From Candidatus Saccharibacteria bacterium oral taxon 488 (GTDB taxonomy: Bacteria; Patescibacteriota; Saccharimonadia; Saccharimonadales; Saccharimonadaceae), in assembly GCA_013099195.1 (NCBI GenBank), contig CP039999.1, forward strand, positions 558,001 through 622,000: a stretch of DNA of 64,000 bases, written 5' to 3'. Under the pieces are notes generated by a model that saw nothing but the letters and a program-made list of their open reading frames with translations, was not told where the DNA came from and did no database searches. Made by a program: the position numbers and the translations under genes. Numbering within the stretch: position 1 is the first letter of the stretch; every line of letters starts with the position of its first letter. Of this stretch, positions 1 through 7,778 are shown piece by piece.

Positions 1-906
1 AAGACTGTACAGCGTTTGTAGTGCTGACAATGCCGTCAGTGGTGATGAGCTATAGCTATCGTCAATCAAAATCGTCTGATCCGCACCGCGAAGCACTTGC
101 ATCCGACCCGGCAGCGGGCCTAACTGGCTCAAGCCCTTTTCAATCAATTCTTTCGTCATACCCATCCGCACCCCAGCGAGCATCGCCACGACGGCTGGCC
201 GCAGATTATGTTCACCAAGCAGCGGCAGCGTCACCGCGATGCCATCAGGGTATTCCGGGCCGATAATCTTGCCGACATAACCGTGCTCCAGCGAGAAATC
301 ATGCTGCTCAAAATAATACTCAGCGACCTCGCTAGTGCCATATGTCGTCATCTGGGGATTTGTCAAAAACGCGGCAAATCGACCGTCAATATCATCGCGG
401 TTAATGGCCGCAAAGCGAGCATTATTCGCCAATGTTAGCATCTCGCCAGCCACCTCTTCGACGGTATGTTCAACCCGCATGCGGCCAGAGGTTACCGACG
501 TCACAACGGCCATGTCCGGCAAAATAACCTGCTGAAACCACGCGTTAAAACCAGGCTGCATCGGGCTGAATTCTTGGACGATGACATGAGCTTCAGGATG
601 CTCAGCGCGAGCACGCTTTTTGACAGCTCGCATCATCTTGCGGCGGTGCCAAAATCCCCACTTCTCCTCCGGACGATTCTCAGGATAGCGCACACCCATA
701 ATCTGTAGAAGGGTTTGCAAGTGCGACATTGGCTCAGCAGCGTGCATGGCGACAGCAAATTGCTGCGATAGCACAGTGGCGATCGCCGTTTTGGCACTCG
801 TTTTACCGGCGCTCCCGGTCACTGCGATCAACTTGACGTCAGCATGGTCGGCAAAAAATTGCCGGACATAGCGTATCATTTTTTTCTCAAACGACTTCTT
901 GAACAT
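1..906 (-). CDS. Mur ligase family protein (MurF-like), C-terminus outside the window
   Basis: ATP-dependent Mur ligase, the enzyme family that joins amino acids to UDP-MurNAc precursors in the cytoplasm. The P-loop GSAGKT lies at residues 31-36, and a C-terminal MurF-like stretch (GRMQVLRG then IDDSYSSSP) is visible near the window edge. The 302 visible residues begin almost at the P-loop, so the N-terminal UDP-binding domain of classical MurF is absent; it could be a MurF-like or a MurT/CapB-like ligase. I chose the ATG at 906 because a -10 box (TATGAT, 914-919, preceded by TGG) sits 7 nt before it, the leaderless spacing seen throughout this window. The AAGGGG just before this ATG is too close to act as a Shine-Dalgarno. 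An in-frame ATG at 918 is an alternative. Confidence 0.8.
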   Translation of the reverse strand, partial: MFKKSFEKKMIRYVRQFFADHADVKLIAVTGSAGKTSAKTAIATVLSQQFAVAMHAAEPMSHLQTLLQIMGVRYPENRPEEKWGFWHRRKMMRAVKKRARAEHPEAHVIVQEFSPMQPGFNAWFQQVILPDMAVVTSVTSGRMRVEHTVEEVAGEMLTLANNARFAAINRDDIDGRFAAFLTNPQMTTYGTSEVAEYYFEQHDFSLEHGYVGKIIGPEYPDGIAVTLPLLGEHNLRPAVVAMLAGVRMGMTKELIEKGLSQLGPLPGRMQVLRGADQTILIDDSYSSSPLTALSALQTLYSL

Positions 907-953
907 CCCCTTTATCATACCATAAGCGCCGTCAAACGCGCCACTTGACGAAC

Positions 954-1042
954 AAAAAAGAGCTGTTACGCGCCCACCCGGGGCAATTTCATGTGTTTGT
1001 TTTGGATGGCAGCATAGGAAACGCCCCTATGCGTACCAGCTC
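954..1042 (-). ncRNA. Candidate stand-alone structured small RNA with own promoter and terminator
   Basis: Read on the minus strand, an 89-nt segment is closed by a 12-position helix (1031-1042 with 960-971, one G-A mismatch) and ends in six T (954-959). Upstream are a -35 TTGTGC (1073-1078), a 17-nt spacer and a -10 CATAAT (1050-1055), placing the transcription start at the first base of the helix. Inside, one hairpin (GCATAGG with CCTATGC) and one helix (GCCATCC with GGGTGGGC, one bulge) can form. The GGGGC of the first loop can pair with GCCCC of the second, suggesting a pseudoknot. I do not recognise the family: it lacks the SRP apical motif and shows no tRNA, tmRNA or riboswitch signature I know. 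It could also act as a leader of the Mur ligase gene. Confidence 0.55.
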
Positions 1043-1098
1043 TAATGATATTATGCGCTTTTTTATTAAAAAGCACAAGGGGTTTACCTGATATTTAT

Positions 1099-1536
1099 CT
1101 ACAATTCCTTAGCAAAAGCGTTAGTGCTACGTACGACTGCGCCCTTTTTCAAGTAGAATTGCTGCGCCGCTTCACGTTCTGGGCGTGACGTGAATTCTAA
1201 TTTCAAAGCGCCCTGCTCGCGACCCCAGTCGATGATAGCGTCCCAGAGTTGAGAGCCGACGCCCCTGCCCTGGATAGTCGGATCAGCAACGAAATCGTCG
1301 AGGTAGATCTTACGCCCAGCAGCTGGCCCCAGTAATAACGCCACCGTTGCCATGCCAACGACTTTGCCTGATAACCGTGCCAACAGCAACACATGACTCG
1401 GCGAGTCGATAATCTGCTGCAACAGCTTGGTGTCAGCTGGATGCGGCTTGCTGGTAAGCGCCGCGATAAGGTTGGTAATGTCTGCCACATCAGATTCAGT
1501 GATGTGGGATGCTCGTTCAATTGTCAATTCGTCCAT
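1099..1536 (-). CDS. GNAT-family N-acetyltransferase
   Basis: A 145-residue protein with the GNAT fold, which moves an acetyl group from acetyl-CoA to an amine. The acetyl-CoA loop reads QGRGVGSQLWDA (about residues 89-100), preceded by the YLDDFVADP strand and followed by the AQQFYLKKGA motif typical of the C-terminal half. The substrate cannot be predicted. The start at 1536 is 6 nt from a TATAAT box (1543-1548), so the mRNA is probably leaderless. The gene is divergent from pta, with only 20 bp between the two start codons. Confidence 0.85.
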   Translation of the reverse strand: MDELTIERASHITESDVADITNLIAALTSKPHPADTKLLQQIIDSPSHVLLLARLSGKVVGMATVALLLGPAAGRKIYLDDFVADPTIQGRGVGSQLWDAIIDWGREQGALKLEFTSRPEREAAQQFYLKKGAVVRSTNAFAKEL

Positions 1537-1556
1537 GCTTCCATTATACTATACCC
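1537..1556. promoter_or_regulatory. Overlapping divergent -10 elements of the GNAT gene and pta
   Basis: The 20 bp between two divergent start codons contain ATTATACT. The minus-strand -10 is TATAAT (1543-1548) and the plus-strand -10 is TATACT (1545-1550); they overlap by 4 bp and each lies 6 nt from its own ATG. Each -35 region must therefore lie inside the other gene's coding sequence, and the two promoters should exclude each other. The same geometry recurs at 48272-48292. Confidence 0.65.
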
Positions 1557-2399
1557 ATGAATCAGCACATACGAGACCTAGCAAAAATTTTAGCTTCAAA
1601 TCCGCCACGCGTGGTATTTCCTGAGGGCGATAATCACATCATCCAGCAGGCAGCACGCGTACTAGAAGAAAGCGGCGCAGCGCAGCCAGTGTTGCTTGAT
1701 GGGGAAGAGAACGCCATCAGTCGCGGTGCAACGATGCTAACGAGCGGCGAGGCTGACGTTATGGTGGCTGGGATTGATCACCCAACGAAAGACGTGCTGC
1801 GGGCTGGGCTGAAAATTGTTGGACTGGCGCCCGATGTTCGATATGCATCCAGCTTTTTCGTGATAGACGTCCCACAGTTTCAGGGCGGCGAACAAGGTTT
1901 ATTGCTCTTTGCCGACTGCGGTATGAATATTCAGCCAAACGCCGAGCAGCTGGCGGCGATTGCCATGTCCTCAGCGAATAGTGCGGCGTCGCTTGGCTGG
2001 GAGCCACGCGTGGCTATGCTGTCATATTCAACGAAAGGCAGCGCTGGCGGTGATAGTGTCGAGCTCGTCACCCAGGCGTTGCAACTCGTCAAGACAGGGC
2101 GACCCGATATACTCATTGACGGTGAACTACAATTAGACGCGGCAATCGTCCCCGCTATCGGCCAGAAAAAGTCACCGGACAGTCCGGTTGCCGGCATGGC
2201 TAATATCCTTGTGTTTCCTGATCTTGGTTCTGGTAATATCGCGTATAAGTTAGCCGAACATCTGGCTGGCGGTCATGCGTACGGGCCGATCTTGCAGGGT
2301 TTTGCTCGGCCAATCAGCGACCTATCGCGCGGCTCTAGCGTTGATGATGTGATCGGCGCCACACTCGTTACTGCTAGTATGGCGCAAGCGCACTCATAG
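1557..2399 (+). CDS. pta: Phosphate acetyltransferase (short form)
   Basis: Phosphotransacetylase interconverts acetyl-CoA and acetyl phosphate, feeding ATP formation during fermentation. At 280 residues it is the short catalytic-domain form. Typical stretches are RVVFPEGDN near the N-terminus, DVMVAGIDHPT, FFVIDVP, LLFADCGMNIQP, MLSYSTKGSA, DGELQLDAAIVP and VFPDLGSGNIAYKL near the C-terminus. A longer frame exists upstream, but the ATG at 1557 follows TATACT by 6 nt and gives a family-typical N-terminus, so I chose it. No acetate kinase is in this window. Together with lactate dehydrogenase and malic enzyme farther along it suggests mixed acid fermentation. Confidence 0.9.
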   Translation: MNQHIRDLAKILASNPPRVVFPEGDNHIIQQAARVLEESGAAQPVLLDGEENAISRGATMLTSGEADVMVAGIDHPTKDVLRAGLKIVGLAPDVRYASSFFVIDVPQFQGGEQGLLLFADCGMNIQPNAEQLAAIAMSSANSAASLGWEPRVAMLSYSTKGSAGGDSVELVTQALQLVKTGRPDILIDGELQLDAAIVPAIGQKKSPDSPVAGMANILVFPDLGSGNIAYKLAEHLAGGHAYGPILQGFARPISDLSRGSSVDDVIGATLVTASMAQAHS

Positions 2400-2411
2400 C
2401 AACGAGCGACA

Positions 2412-2981
2412 CTACTGCATGATATACCACTGCGCAAATTGATGCCATTGCTGCAGCGTATCAGTCTCAACCGCCAAGCCTTGATCGCGCCGATCAAACA
2501 CCTCGGATATCGTCAGGCCGTTACTACCATCCATCGTAATAATCTTGTTGACCGATGCGCCACTCTTGCCACGTGGCGGAGCCACAAACTTCCCCGGCTG
2601 ATCAAAGATAAACGTCTGTAGATTATGCCCGTCGTAATAGGCGACAATGTCATGGAGAATAATCTGCCAATCATCTTTGTCGCGTAGCAAAGCCAAAAAA
2701 TCCTCGGGCGCCAACCAGTGCGCAACATCCTTCATGTAACCACCGGGAAAGCCGCCGAGCGCGGGCACTTCCCAATTACTATCATTAACAACAACCGGCT
2801 TGCCAACCTTCTCGTACGCTGTCCGAACCTTAGCCTCGGTAATTTTCAATGGATCACGGTGCTGGATCTCATCAATATCGAGATTAATAATCTCCACCGC
2901 TATGTCGTATTGGCTCAGCGTAGCCGTTGCCTCCTCAATTTTACGCGGATTACCAGTGACGAGATTGATGTGTTTTGTCAT
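2412..2981 (-). CDS. HAM1/RdgB-type non-canonical NTP pyrophosphatase (paralogue 1)
   Basis: A 189-residue member of the ITPase family, which hydrolyses non-canonical purine NTPs (dITP, XTP) to monophosphates. It opens with the nucleotide-binding VTGNPRKIEEA motif, then NDSNWEVPALGGFPG, which corresponds to the DSGL-ALxGxPG signature; the usual SGL is changed to SNW, suggesting altered specificity. An in-frame ATG lies upstream, but the start at 2981 has a TATAAT box 7 nt before it (2989-2994) and matches family starts. It is convergent with pta. It is one of three HAM1-type genes in the window, two here and one on the mobile element. Confidence 0.8.
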   Translation of the reverse strand: MTKHINLVTGNPRKIEEATATLSQYDIAVEIINLDIDEIQHRDPLKITEAKVRTAYEKVGKPVVVNDSNWEVPALGGFPGGYMKDVAHWLAPEDFLALLRDKDDWQIILHDIVAYYDGHNLQTFIFDQPGKFVAPPRGKSGASVNKIITMDGSNGLTISEVFDRRDQGLAVETDTLQQWHQFAQWYIMQ

Positions 2982-3049
2982 GGGGCCGATTATAGCACCT
3001 CTCATTTTAGTGTGGCTGTAGCACTGGTTTTACCATAGGGGATCCTTCG

Positions 3050-3400
3050 TCAACCAACCTCACTCAGCGCCTTTATAATATCCTCATCCCGTGAGACCGC
3101 ATGAATATTTGACAGTTGTAGAAACCATTTTGGGGTATCATGAACAACGACCACTGGTTTACCAAGCGCTATCGCCATGCCAACTTCGTAGCGCGCACTC
3201 TCCTGGTCGGATTCCCATAGATATACCAAAACATCGGCAGAACGGACAGCCTGAACTTCATCTTCTGGACTGAAATTTGTCTCGTCGTCTTTGTAATTAT
3301 AGTACCAATTACACGGAATACTATAGCCGGAATCCTCTAGGATTTTTGCCACGCGATTCGCCCTGTCGAGATTTTTGCCAGCTAGGTAGATCACTTTCAT
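3050..3400 (-). CDS. Nucleoside 2-deoxyribosyltransferase-like protein
   Basis: A 116-residue protein of the nucleoside 2-deoxyribosyltransferase (NDT) fold, whose members swap or hydrolyse the base of deoxynucleosides. The N-terminal strand MKVIYLAG, then ADVLVYLW and the active-site segment YEVGMAIALGKPVVVV are visible; the glutamate in YEVG corresponds to the catalytic nucleophile, so it may be active. Small stand-alone versions also occur as nucleotide-binding domains. The -10 box TATTAT (3407-3412) is 6 nt from the ATG. It lies between two HAM1 genes, suggesting a role in nucleotide-pool cleaning. Confidence 0.7.
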   Translation of the reverse strand: MKVIYLAGKNLDRANRVAKILEDSGYSIPCNWYYNYKDDETNFSPEDEVQAVRSADVLVYLWESDQESARYEVGMAIALGKPVVVVHDTPKWFLQLSNIHAVSRDEDIIKALSEVG

Positions 3401-3420
3401 ATATAAATAATAGCATATGT

Positions 3421-3975
3421 TTATTCAAGTGTGGTGAGAAATTGACGGACGGCATCGATTGGCTTGAATAAGCGGTACGTCTCAGCGTCCTCATCTGGCG
3501 TTAATTCGGCACGAGTTTTACCCTCGTAGCCATCCGGGCAAAATATTTTATCCCAGCCAAAGCCGCCATCGCCTATGGGATGCTCAGAGATGGCGCCATG
3601 AAGTTCAGCGCGAAATAACTTGATCCGCTGGCCGTCGTAGTAGCCAAATACACATGCCGCCACTGCCGATCGATCGCCAAAGCCATCAAGCATCCGGCAA
3701 AGATTCTCTAAACCGTTCGGCGCCTCGACAAAAAACTTGATGAACGGACCCGGCAGTCCACCGAGCGCCATAAATTCAAGCGCCACATCCTCAACCAAAA
3801 CCGGACATTTGGCGACCATATACGCCTGGCGAACCTTATGCTCAACAATCTCTTCCAAGCTCGTTGATTGAATCTCCATTAAATCAACTGCCCGGTGCGC
3901 TAGCGGCAAGCCCAGCACGCGCGCTAGAGCATCTGCTTTGTGTTGATTGCCGGTGATAAACGTAACCGCCTTCAT
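3421..3975 (-). CDS. HAM1/RdgB-type non-canonical NTP pyrophosphatase (paralogue 2)
   Basis: A 184-residue ITPase-family protein with FITGNQHKADAL at the N-terminus and VEDVALEFMALGGLPGPF, a near-canonical version of the purine-NTP binding signature. The C-terminal half carries GDGGFGWDKIFCPDG, the family motif for base recognition. The ATG at 3975 overlaps the stop of the preceding MazG-like gene (TGATG); a GTG one codon earlier (3978) is also possible. Translational coupling with that gene puts both in one nucleotide-sanitation operon behind ligA. Confidence 0.82.
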   Translation of the reverse strand: MKAVTFITGNQHKADALARVLGLPLAHRAVDLMEIQSTSLEEIVEHKVRQAYMVAKCPVLVEDVALEFMALGGLPGPFIKFFVEAPNGLENLCRMLDGFGDRSAVAACVFGYYDGQRIKLFRAELHGAISEHPIGDGGFGWDKIFCPDGYEGKTRAELTPDEDAETYRLFKPIDAVRQFLTTLE

Positions 3976-4634
3976 CACACTTGCTCTCGAGTTTCAGAGT
4001 TTACGTTCTCAAATCGCGGCACCGATTGTCCGTCCAGCACTACTGTTTCCGTAAACATACTGACGGGGCGGGCGAATAGTTCATATTCATTTTCATAGAG
4101 AGGTCGATAGATCACCAAAAGATCTTCCGTCTCAGTTTCCAATGCGAGGCCGATCACCTCGTACAGCTTGCCTGATTTGCTGTGCCGGTATACACCCTTG
4201 CTAATCCTCGTACGATGGCTCTGCTCTTCGCTCACTGTTTCTTCATGATACTTCCCTGGCTGAGCACGCAGTACTTCCACCCATCTACTGTCATCCGTAA
4301 AATCATTGTATTCAATATAGTGCCGATTATCAAAGCCACCATTATCCTGCTTTTTGCGCGCCATTTCTTCTTGAACTTGCTCTATAGAAAAGCCAAAGGC
4401 CTGGCGCAGCGCATCAACGACTTCTTGCAAATCAGCCAGCTCTTTGAGCGATTCATCGCGCTGATTATCATCCAGTGGAATTTCGTCCGCCTCCTCGTGA
4501 ACCTTACGAATCAGCTCACGACGAAACGCTTGTTTGTCTAATGTCCGGTACTCCGTATGTAAAAATTCTGGATCATCCAGGCACTTTTTTACCACTTTGT
4601 CACGCACTAATTTTTGTAAGTAAAATCGGATCAT
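3975..4634 (-). CDS. MazG/PRA-PH-like pyrophosphohydrolase fused to a DUF1653 domain
   Basis: A 219-residue two-part protein. The N-terminal ~110 residues resemble the all-alpha NTP pyrophosphohydrolase superfamily: KLVRDKVVKKCL, then HEEADEI and ELADLQEVVDAL supply the metal-binding acidic pattern. The C-terminal part (about 140-205) starts GVYRHSKSGKLYEVIG and looks like DUF1653, a small beta-rich domain of unknown role. The start at 4634 is preceded by AAAGGGG at 7 nt. It follows ligA by 12 bp and overlaps the HAM1 gene downstream, suggesting an operon for nucleotide clean-up and DNA repair. Confidence 0.75.
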   Translation of the reverse strand: MIRFYLQKLVRDKVVKKCLDDPEFLHTEYRTLDKQAFRRELIRKVHEEADEIPLDDNQRDESLKELADLQEVVDALRQAFGFSIEQVQEEMARKKQDNGGFDNRHYIEYNDFTDDSRWVEVLRAQPGKYHEETVSEEQSHRTRISKGVYRHSKSGKLYEVIGLALETETEDLLVIYRPLYENEYELFARPVSMFTETVVLDGQSVPRFENVNSETREQV

Positions 4635-4646
4635 ATATATTCCCCT

Positions 4647-6680
4647 TTATTCTTGTAGCATACGCGTCAGTTCCTGTTCATCAATAATTTTCGTGCCGTA
4701 TTGTTCGGCTTTTTTCAGCTTACTGGCGCCGACTTTACCACCGGCTACTAGATATGTTGTATCTTTTGCAACAGCGGCTTGGAAGGTGCCGCCGAGATTG
4801 CGGATTCTTTCAGCAGCAGCGTCGCGCCCCATCGACTGCAGAGTGCCGGTGATGACAAAACTTTGGCCAGCCAGGCGATCAGATTTTCGACTAAACTGCA
4901 GCGCCACACCCAAGTCAGCAAATTTTTCGAGCAGCGTCACATTATCTTCATCAGCAAACCATGCCACGATTGACTCGGCAACAATTTCACCCACACCATC
5001 CACTTCGCGCAGCTTATCAATGGTCGCGCGAGACATAGCCTCAAGACTCTCAAAGTGGTTTGCGAGGTCAATCGCTGTCTGCATGCCAACATGACGAACG
5101 CCGAGACCAAACAAAAATCGCTCCAACGCTGGCTGCTTTTTAGCGGCAATGGCATCGATGAGCTTTTGCGCGGAAATATCAGCAAAGCGCTCCAACTGCA
5201 GCAAATCATCTTTCGTCAACCGGTAAATATCCGCCAGATCATTGACCAGCCCAGCCTCAACCAGCGCCTCGACATTTTTCTCGCCCAATGTGTCGATGTC
5301 TAGGGCACCTTTGGATGCAAAGTGTGCCAGCGATCGCTTCAAAATCAGTGGACCGCTCAAACCTTTAACGCGGTAGACTGCCTCACCCTCTGGCCGCACA
5401 AACTCTAGCTCCGGATATTGGCGCGACAGTTCTGCCGAATAATCAATTGGCTTAGAATCTGCCGGCCGCAATTCTTTCAGTACGGTTTGTACCTGCGGGA
5501 TGATATCTCCCGCCTTGAAAATCACCACCGTATCGCCGCAGCGCACATCCAGCCGAGCAATTTCGTCGGCATTATGCAGACTAGCATGCTGCACCGTCGT
5601 ACCAGCCACCACCACCGGGTCGAACACCGCTACTGGCGTAGCTGCACCGGTTCGACCGATGGAAATAACCATATCGCGGACGATGGTTGTGGCTTCTTCG
5701 GCGGCAAATTTATAGGCCACTGCGGCTCGCGGTGTCTTGCCAACGATGCCCAGCTCGGCAAACTGTCGCCGGTCGTTGAGCTTGATGACTGCTCCGTCGG
5801 TATTAAACTGAAGCGACTGACGCAGCTCATCAAGATGATTAACATAGCTCATCACCTCATCCAAGCCATAGACAATTTGCGTCTGCCGACTCGTGGTGAT
5901 ACCCAGCTCGTTCATCATCTGATAGCCAAAGGCAATCGTCGGCGTGTCCTCGAGGTTTTCACGAATAATGTCATAGCCAACGAAATGTAGCGGACGCTCA
6001 GCCACCAATTTTGGGTCAAGCTGACGAATCGTCCCCGCTGCTAGATTACGAGGATTGGCAAATTCTGGCTGACCGGCCGCTCGCCGACGCTGGTTTAATG
6101 CTGCAAAGTCAGCCTTGTGCATCACAATTTCACCACGAATTTCCGTTCGGCCGCGCAAAAAATGAGCAAATCGCTGATTGGCACGCAGGGTCAGCGGCAC
6201 ATTCTGAATCGTCCGCACATTCATGGTCACATCTTCACCAACTAATCCGTCGCCGCGCGTCACGGCCCGCGTCAGCACACCGTCCTCATAAATTAGCGCA
6301 CAGGCCAGGCCATCCATCTTGATATCACACAAAAATTCTTCGGTAATATCCTGCTGCACTTTTTTCATGCGCTGTATCCACGCCGCAACCTCTTCTCGGT
6401 CAAACACGTCTTGGAGCGAAATCATTCGTGTTTGATGCTGGACCTTGGCGAATTTACTGAGCGCTTTTCCCGCCACCCGCTGGGTTGGGCTGTCTGGTGT
6501 GATGAGGTCCGGAAATTGCTCTTCCAGCTGCGACAGTTCATGCTTCAGGCTATCAGCTGCCGCCTCACTCATGATCGATTCGTCGAGCACATGATAATGA
6601 TAGCGATAATCATTGATCAGATCTCGCAGTTTGACAATTCGTTGCTCGGCCGCCTGCCGGTCAAGCTGGCGCACTGTCAT
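4647..6680 (-). CDS. ligA: NAD-dependent DNA ligase
   Basis: LigA seals nicks in DNA using NAD. The adenylation motif DIKMDGLA places the catalytic lysine near residue 120; the OB-fold, helix-hairpin-helix region and a C-terminal BRCT domain (from about FVITGTLQSMGRDAAAERI) follow. The region between OB-fold and HhH, which in typical LigA holds a four-cysteine zinc finger, here reads PELEFVRPEGEAVYR with no cysteines at all. I chose the ATG at 6680 (677 residues), preceded by AAAGG at 9 nt and overlapping the upstream gene's end; a longer frame to 6731 looks unlike LigA. Confidence 0.95.
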   Translation of the reverse strand: MTVRQLDRQAAEQRIVKLRDLINDYRYHYHVLDESIMSEAAADSLKHELSQLEEQFPDLITPDSPTQRVAGKALSKFAKVQHQTRMISLQDVFDREEVAAWIQRMKKVQQDITEEFLCDIKMDGLACALIYEDGVLTRAVTRGDGLVGEDVTMNVRTIQNVPLTLRANQRFAHFLRGRTEIRGEIVMHKADFAALNQRRRAAGQPEFANPRNLAAGTIRQLDPKLVAERPLHFVGYDIIRENLEDTPTIAFGYQMMNELGITTSRQTQIVYGLDEVMSYVNHLDELRQSLQFNTDGAVIKLNDRRQFAELGIVGKTPRAAVAYKFAAEEATTIVRDMVISIGRTGAATPVAVFDPVVVAGTTVQHASLHNADEIARLDVRCGDTVVIFKAGDIIPQVQTVLKELRPADSKPIDYSAELSRQYPELEFVRPEGEAVYRVKGLSGPLILKRSLAHFASKGALDIDTLGEKNVEALVEAGLVNDLADIYRLTKDDLLQLERFADISAQKLIDAIAAKKQPALERFLFGLGVRHVGMQTAIDLANHFESLEAMSRATIDKLREVDGVGEIVAESIVAWFADEDNVTLLEKFADLGVALQFSRKSDRLAGQSFVITGTLQSMGRDAAAERIRNLGGTFQAAVAKDTTYLVAGGKVGASKLKKAEQYGTKIIDEQELTRMLQE

Positions 6681-7776
6681 CAGCGACGACCTTTCGGTAG
6701 AATAGATAGATGTAGCACGCCGAGGCAACAATCGAGAACGCCACTAACATCAACGCCACGAGCGGCACCAGCGGCAGCCAGTTCAACGCCGGTATCACCG
6801 TTTTGAGTGCACCATCAATCGTAATGACCGGAATAAGCACCGCCGCCCAAACCACGGCAAGCACCAGCAGCAGCCACATTAATCGCAGCAAAATTCGCAT
6901 CCGCCGCCCCAAGACAACATCCGAGGCCAGTCGCGCCGCTTCTAGTGGATACATCCCCGGTAGAGTGATAATTACCATAGCAAACAGCGTACTTGTCAGC
7001 CAGTATATCGACAAGGTGACGATTAATATGGTGGCGCCGGCCGCCAACATCAACACCACCGTCTGCTGCAACATGCCTGACGTGTCGGCTGCTCCATAAA
7101 TAATGACCGCTATCGCTGCTGGTAATAATTGAATAAGCGCGATAAACACTAGGATCGACAGAGCGATGACTGGCGCGCCCGCATTATACAGCCCATCACG
7201 AATCTTTGGGCGCCTACCAGCAGTCACACCGCGAACCAGCCAAATCGTCGTCAGCCATATATACAGCCCGATCAGCGCGCCAATAACCTGCTGCGACGAT
7301 GCTACGCCACCCGTCGAACCACCGAGCTGATTGGTAACCACGCCAGTAAATAGCATCAACGTCGGCACAATAGTGCCCAGGGCGCCCCCCTGATTCGTTC
7401 CATTGATCGTATCCTTTAGCTGCTGATATGTGTCTTGTGAAATCAACCCCGACAGCAACACACCCAGCACCGCGTATATCGCCGTCAACCCAACGAATAT
7501 CCGCCAGTGCTTTCGCATCAGTTGCCATGCTTGTTTGGTCAGCGCAAAGTAGCCTGGCAACTTGAGCGAACGACGATAGTCACGTCGCTTGGTCACTCGA
7601 AAACTACGGTGCGGCCGACGGCGGAGAAAGGCTTGGCGGCGCTGCGTTAGTCGCTGCCAAGCCTTATTAAGCCTCTCTTTTAACGATACTGTTTTCTTTG
7701 TCGCGGCGCGACTATCTGCTTTTGAAGTTGCTCGTTTACGCCGCGTGGTGTGTTGTTTTTTGGTTGACTTCGTCAT
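6661..7776 (-). CDS. Polytopic membrane protein of unknown function
   Basis: A 371-residue protein with a very basic N-terminal cytoplasmic stretch (first ~75 residues, rich in Lys, Arg and Thr) followed by about six hydrophobic segments (near residues 93-113, 170-185, 205-230, 240-270, 300-322, 335-360). No catalytic motif is visible. It lies 2 bp after htpX and overlaps ligA by 20 bp, so it is probably co-transcribed with both. I do not recognise a named family; the layout (basic head, repeated membrane segments) resembles membrane proteins often annotated as hypothetical in Saccharibacteria. Confidence 0.7.
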   Translation of the reverse strand: MTKSTKKQHTTRRKRATSKADSRAATKKTVSLKERLNKAWQRLTQRRQAFLRRRPHRSFRVTKRRDYRRSLKLPGYFALTKQAWQLMRKHWRIFVGLTAIYAVLGVLLSGLISQDTYQQLKDTINGTNQGGALGTIVPTLMLFTGVVTNQLGGSTGGVASSQQVIGALIGLYIWLTTIWLVRGVTAGRRPKIRDGLYNAGAPVIALSILVFIALIQLLPAAIAVIIYGAADTSGMLQQTVVLMLAAGATILIVTLSIYWLTSTLFAMVIITLPGMYPLEAARLASDVVLGRRMRILLRLMWLLLVLAVVWAAVLIPVITIDGALKTVIPALNWLPLVPLVALMLVAFSIVASACYIYLFYRKVVADDSAPA

Positions 7777-7778
7777 GA

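Noticed and set aside
954..1042. Reading the structured RNA as SRP 4.5S RNA
   Set aside because: The apical GGAAGGAAGCAGC-type motif is missing and the internal pairing differs; kept as unassigned.
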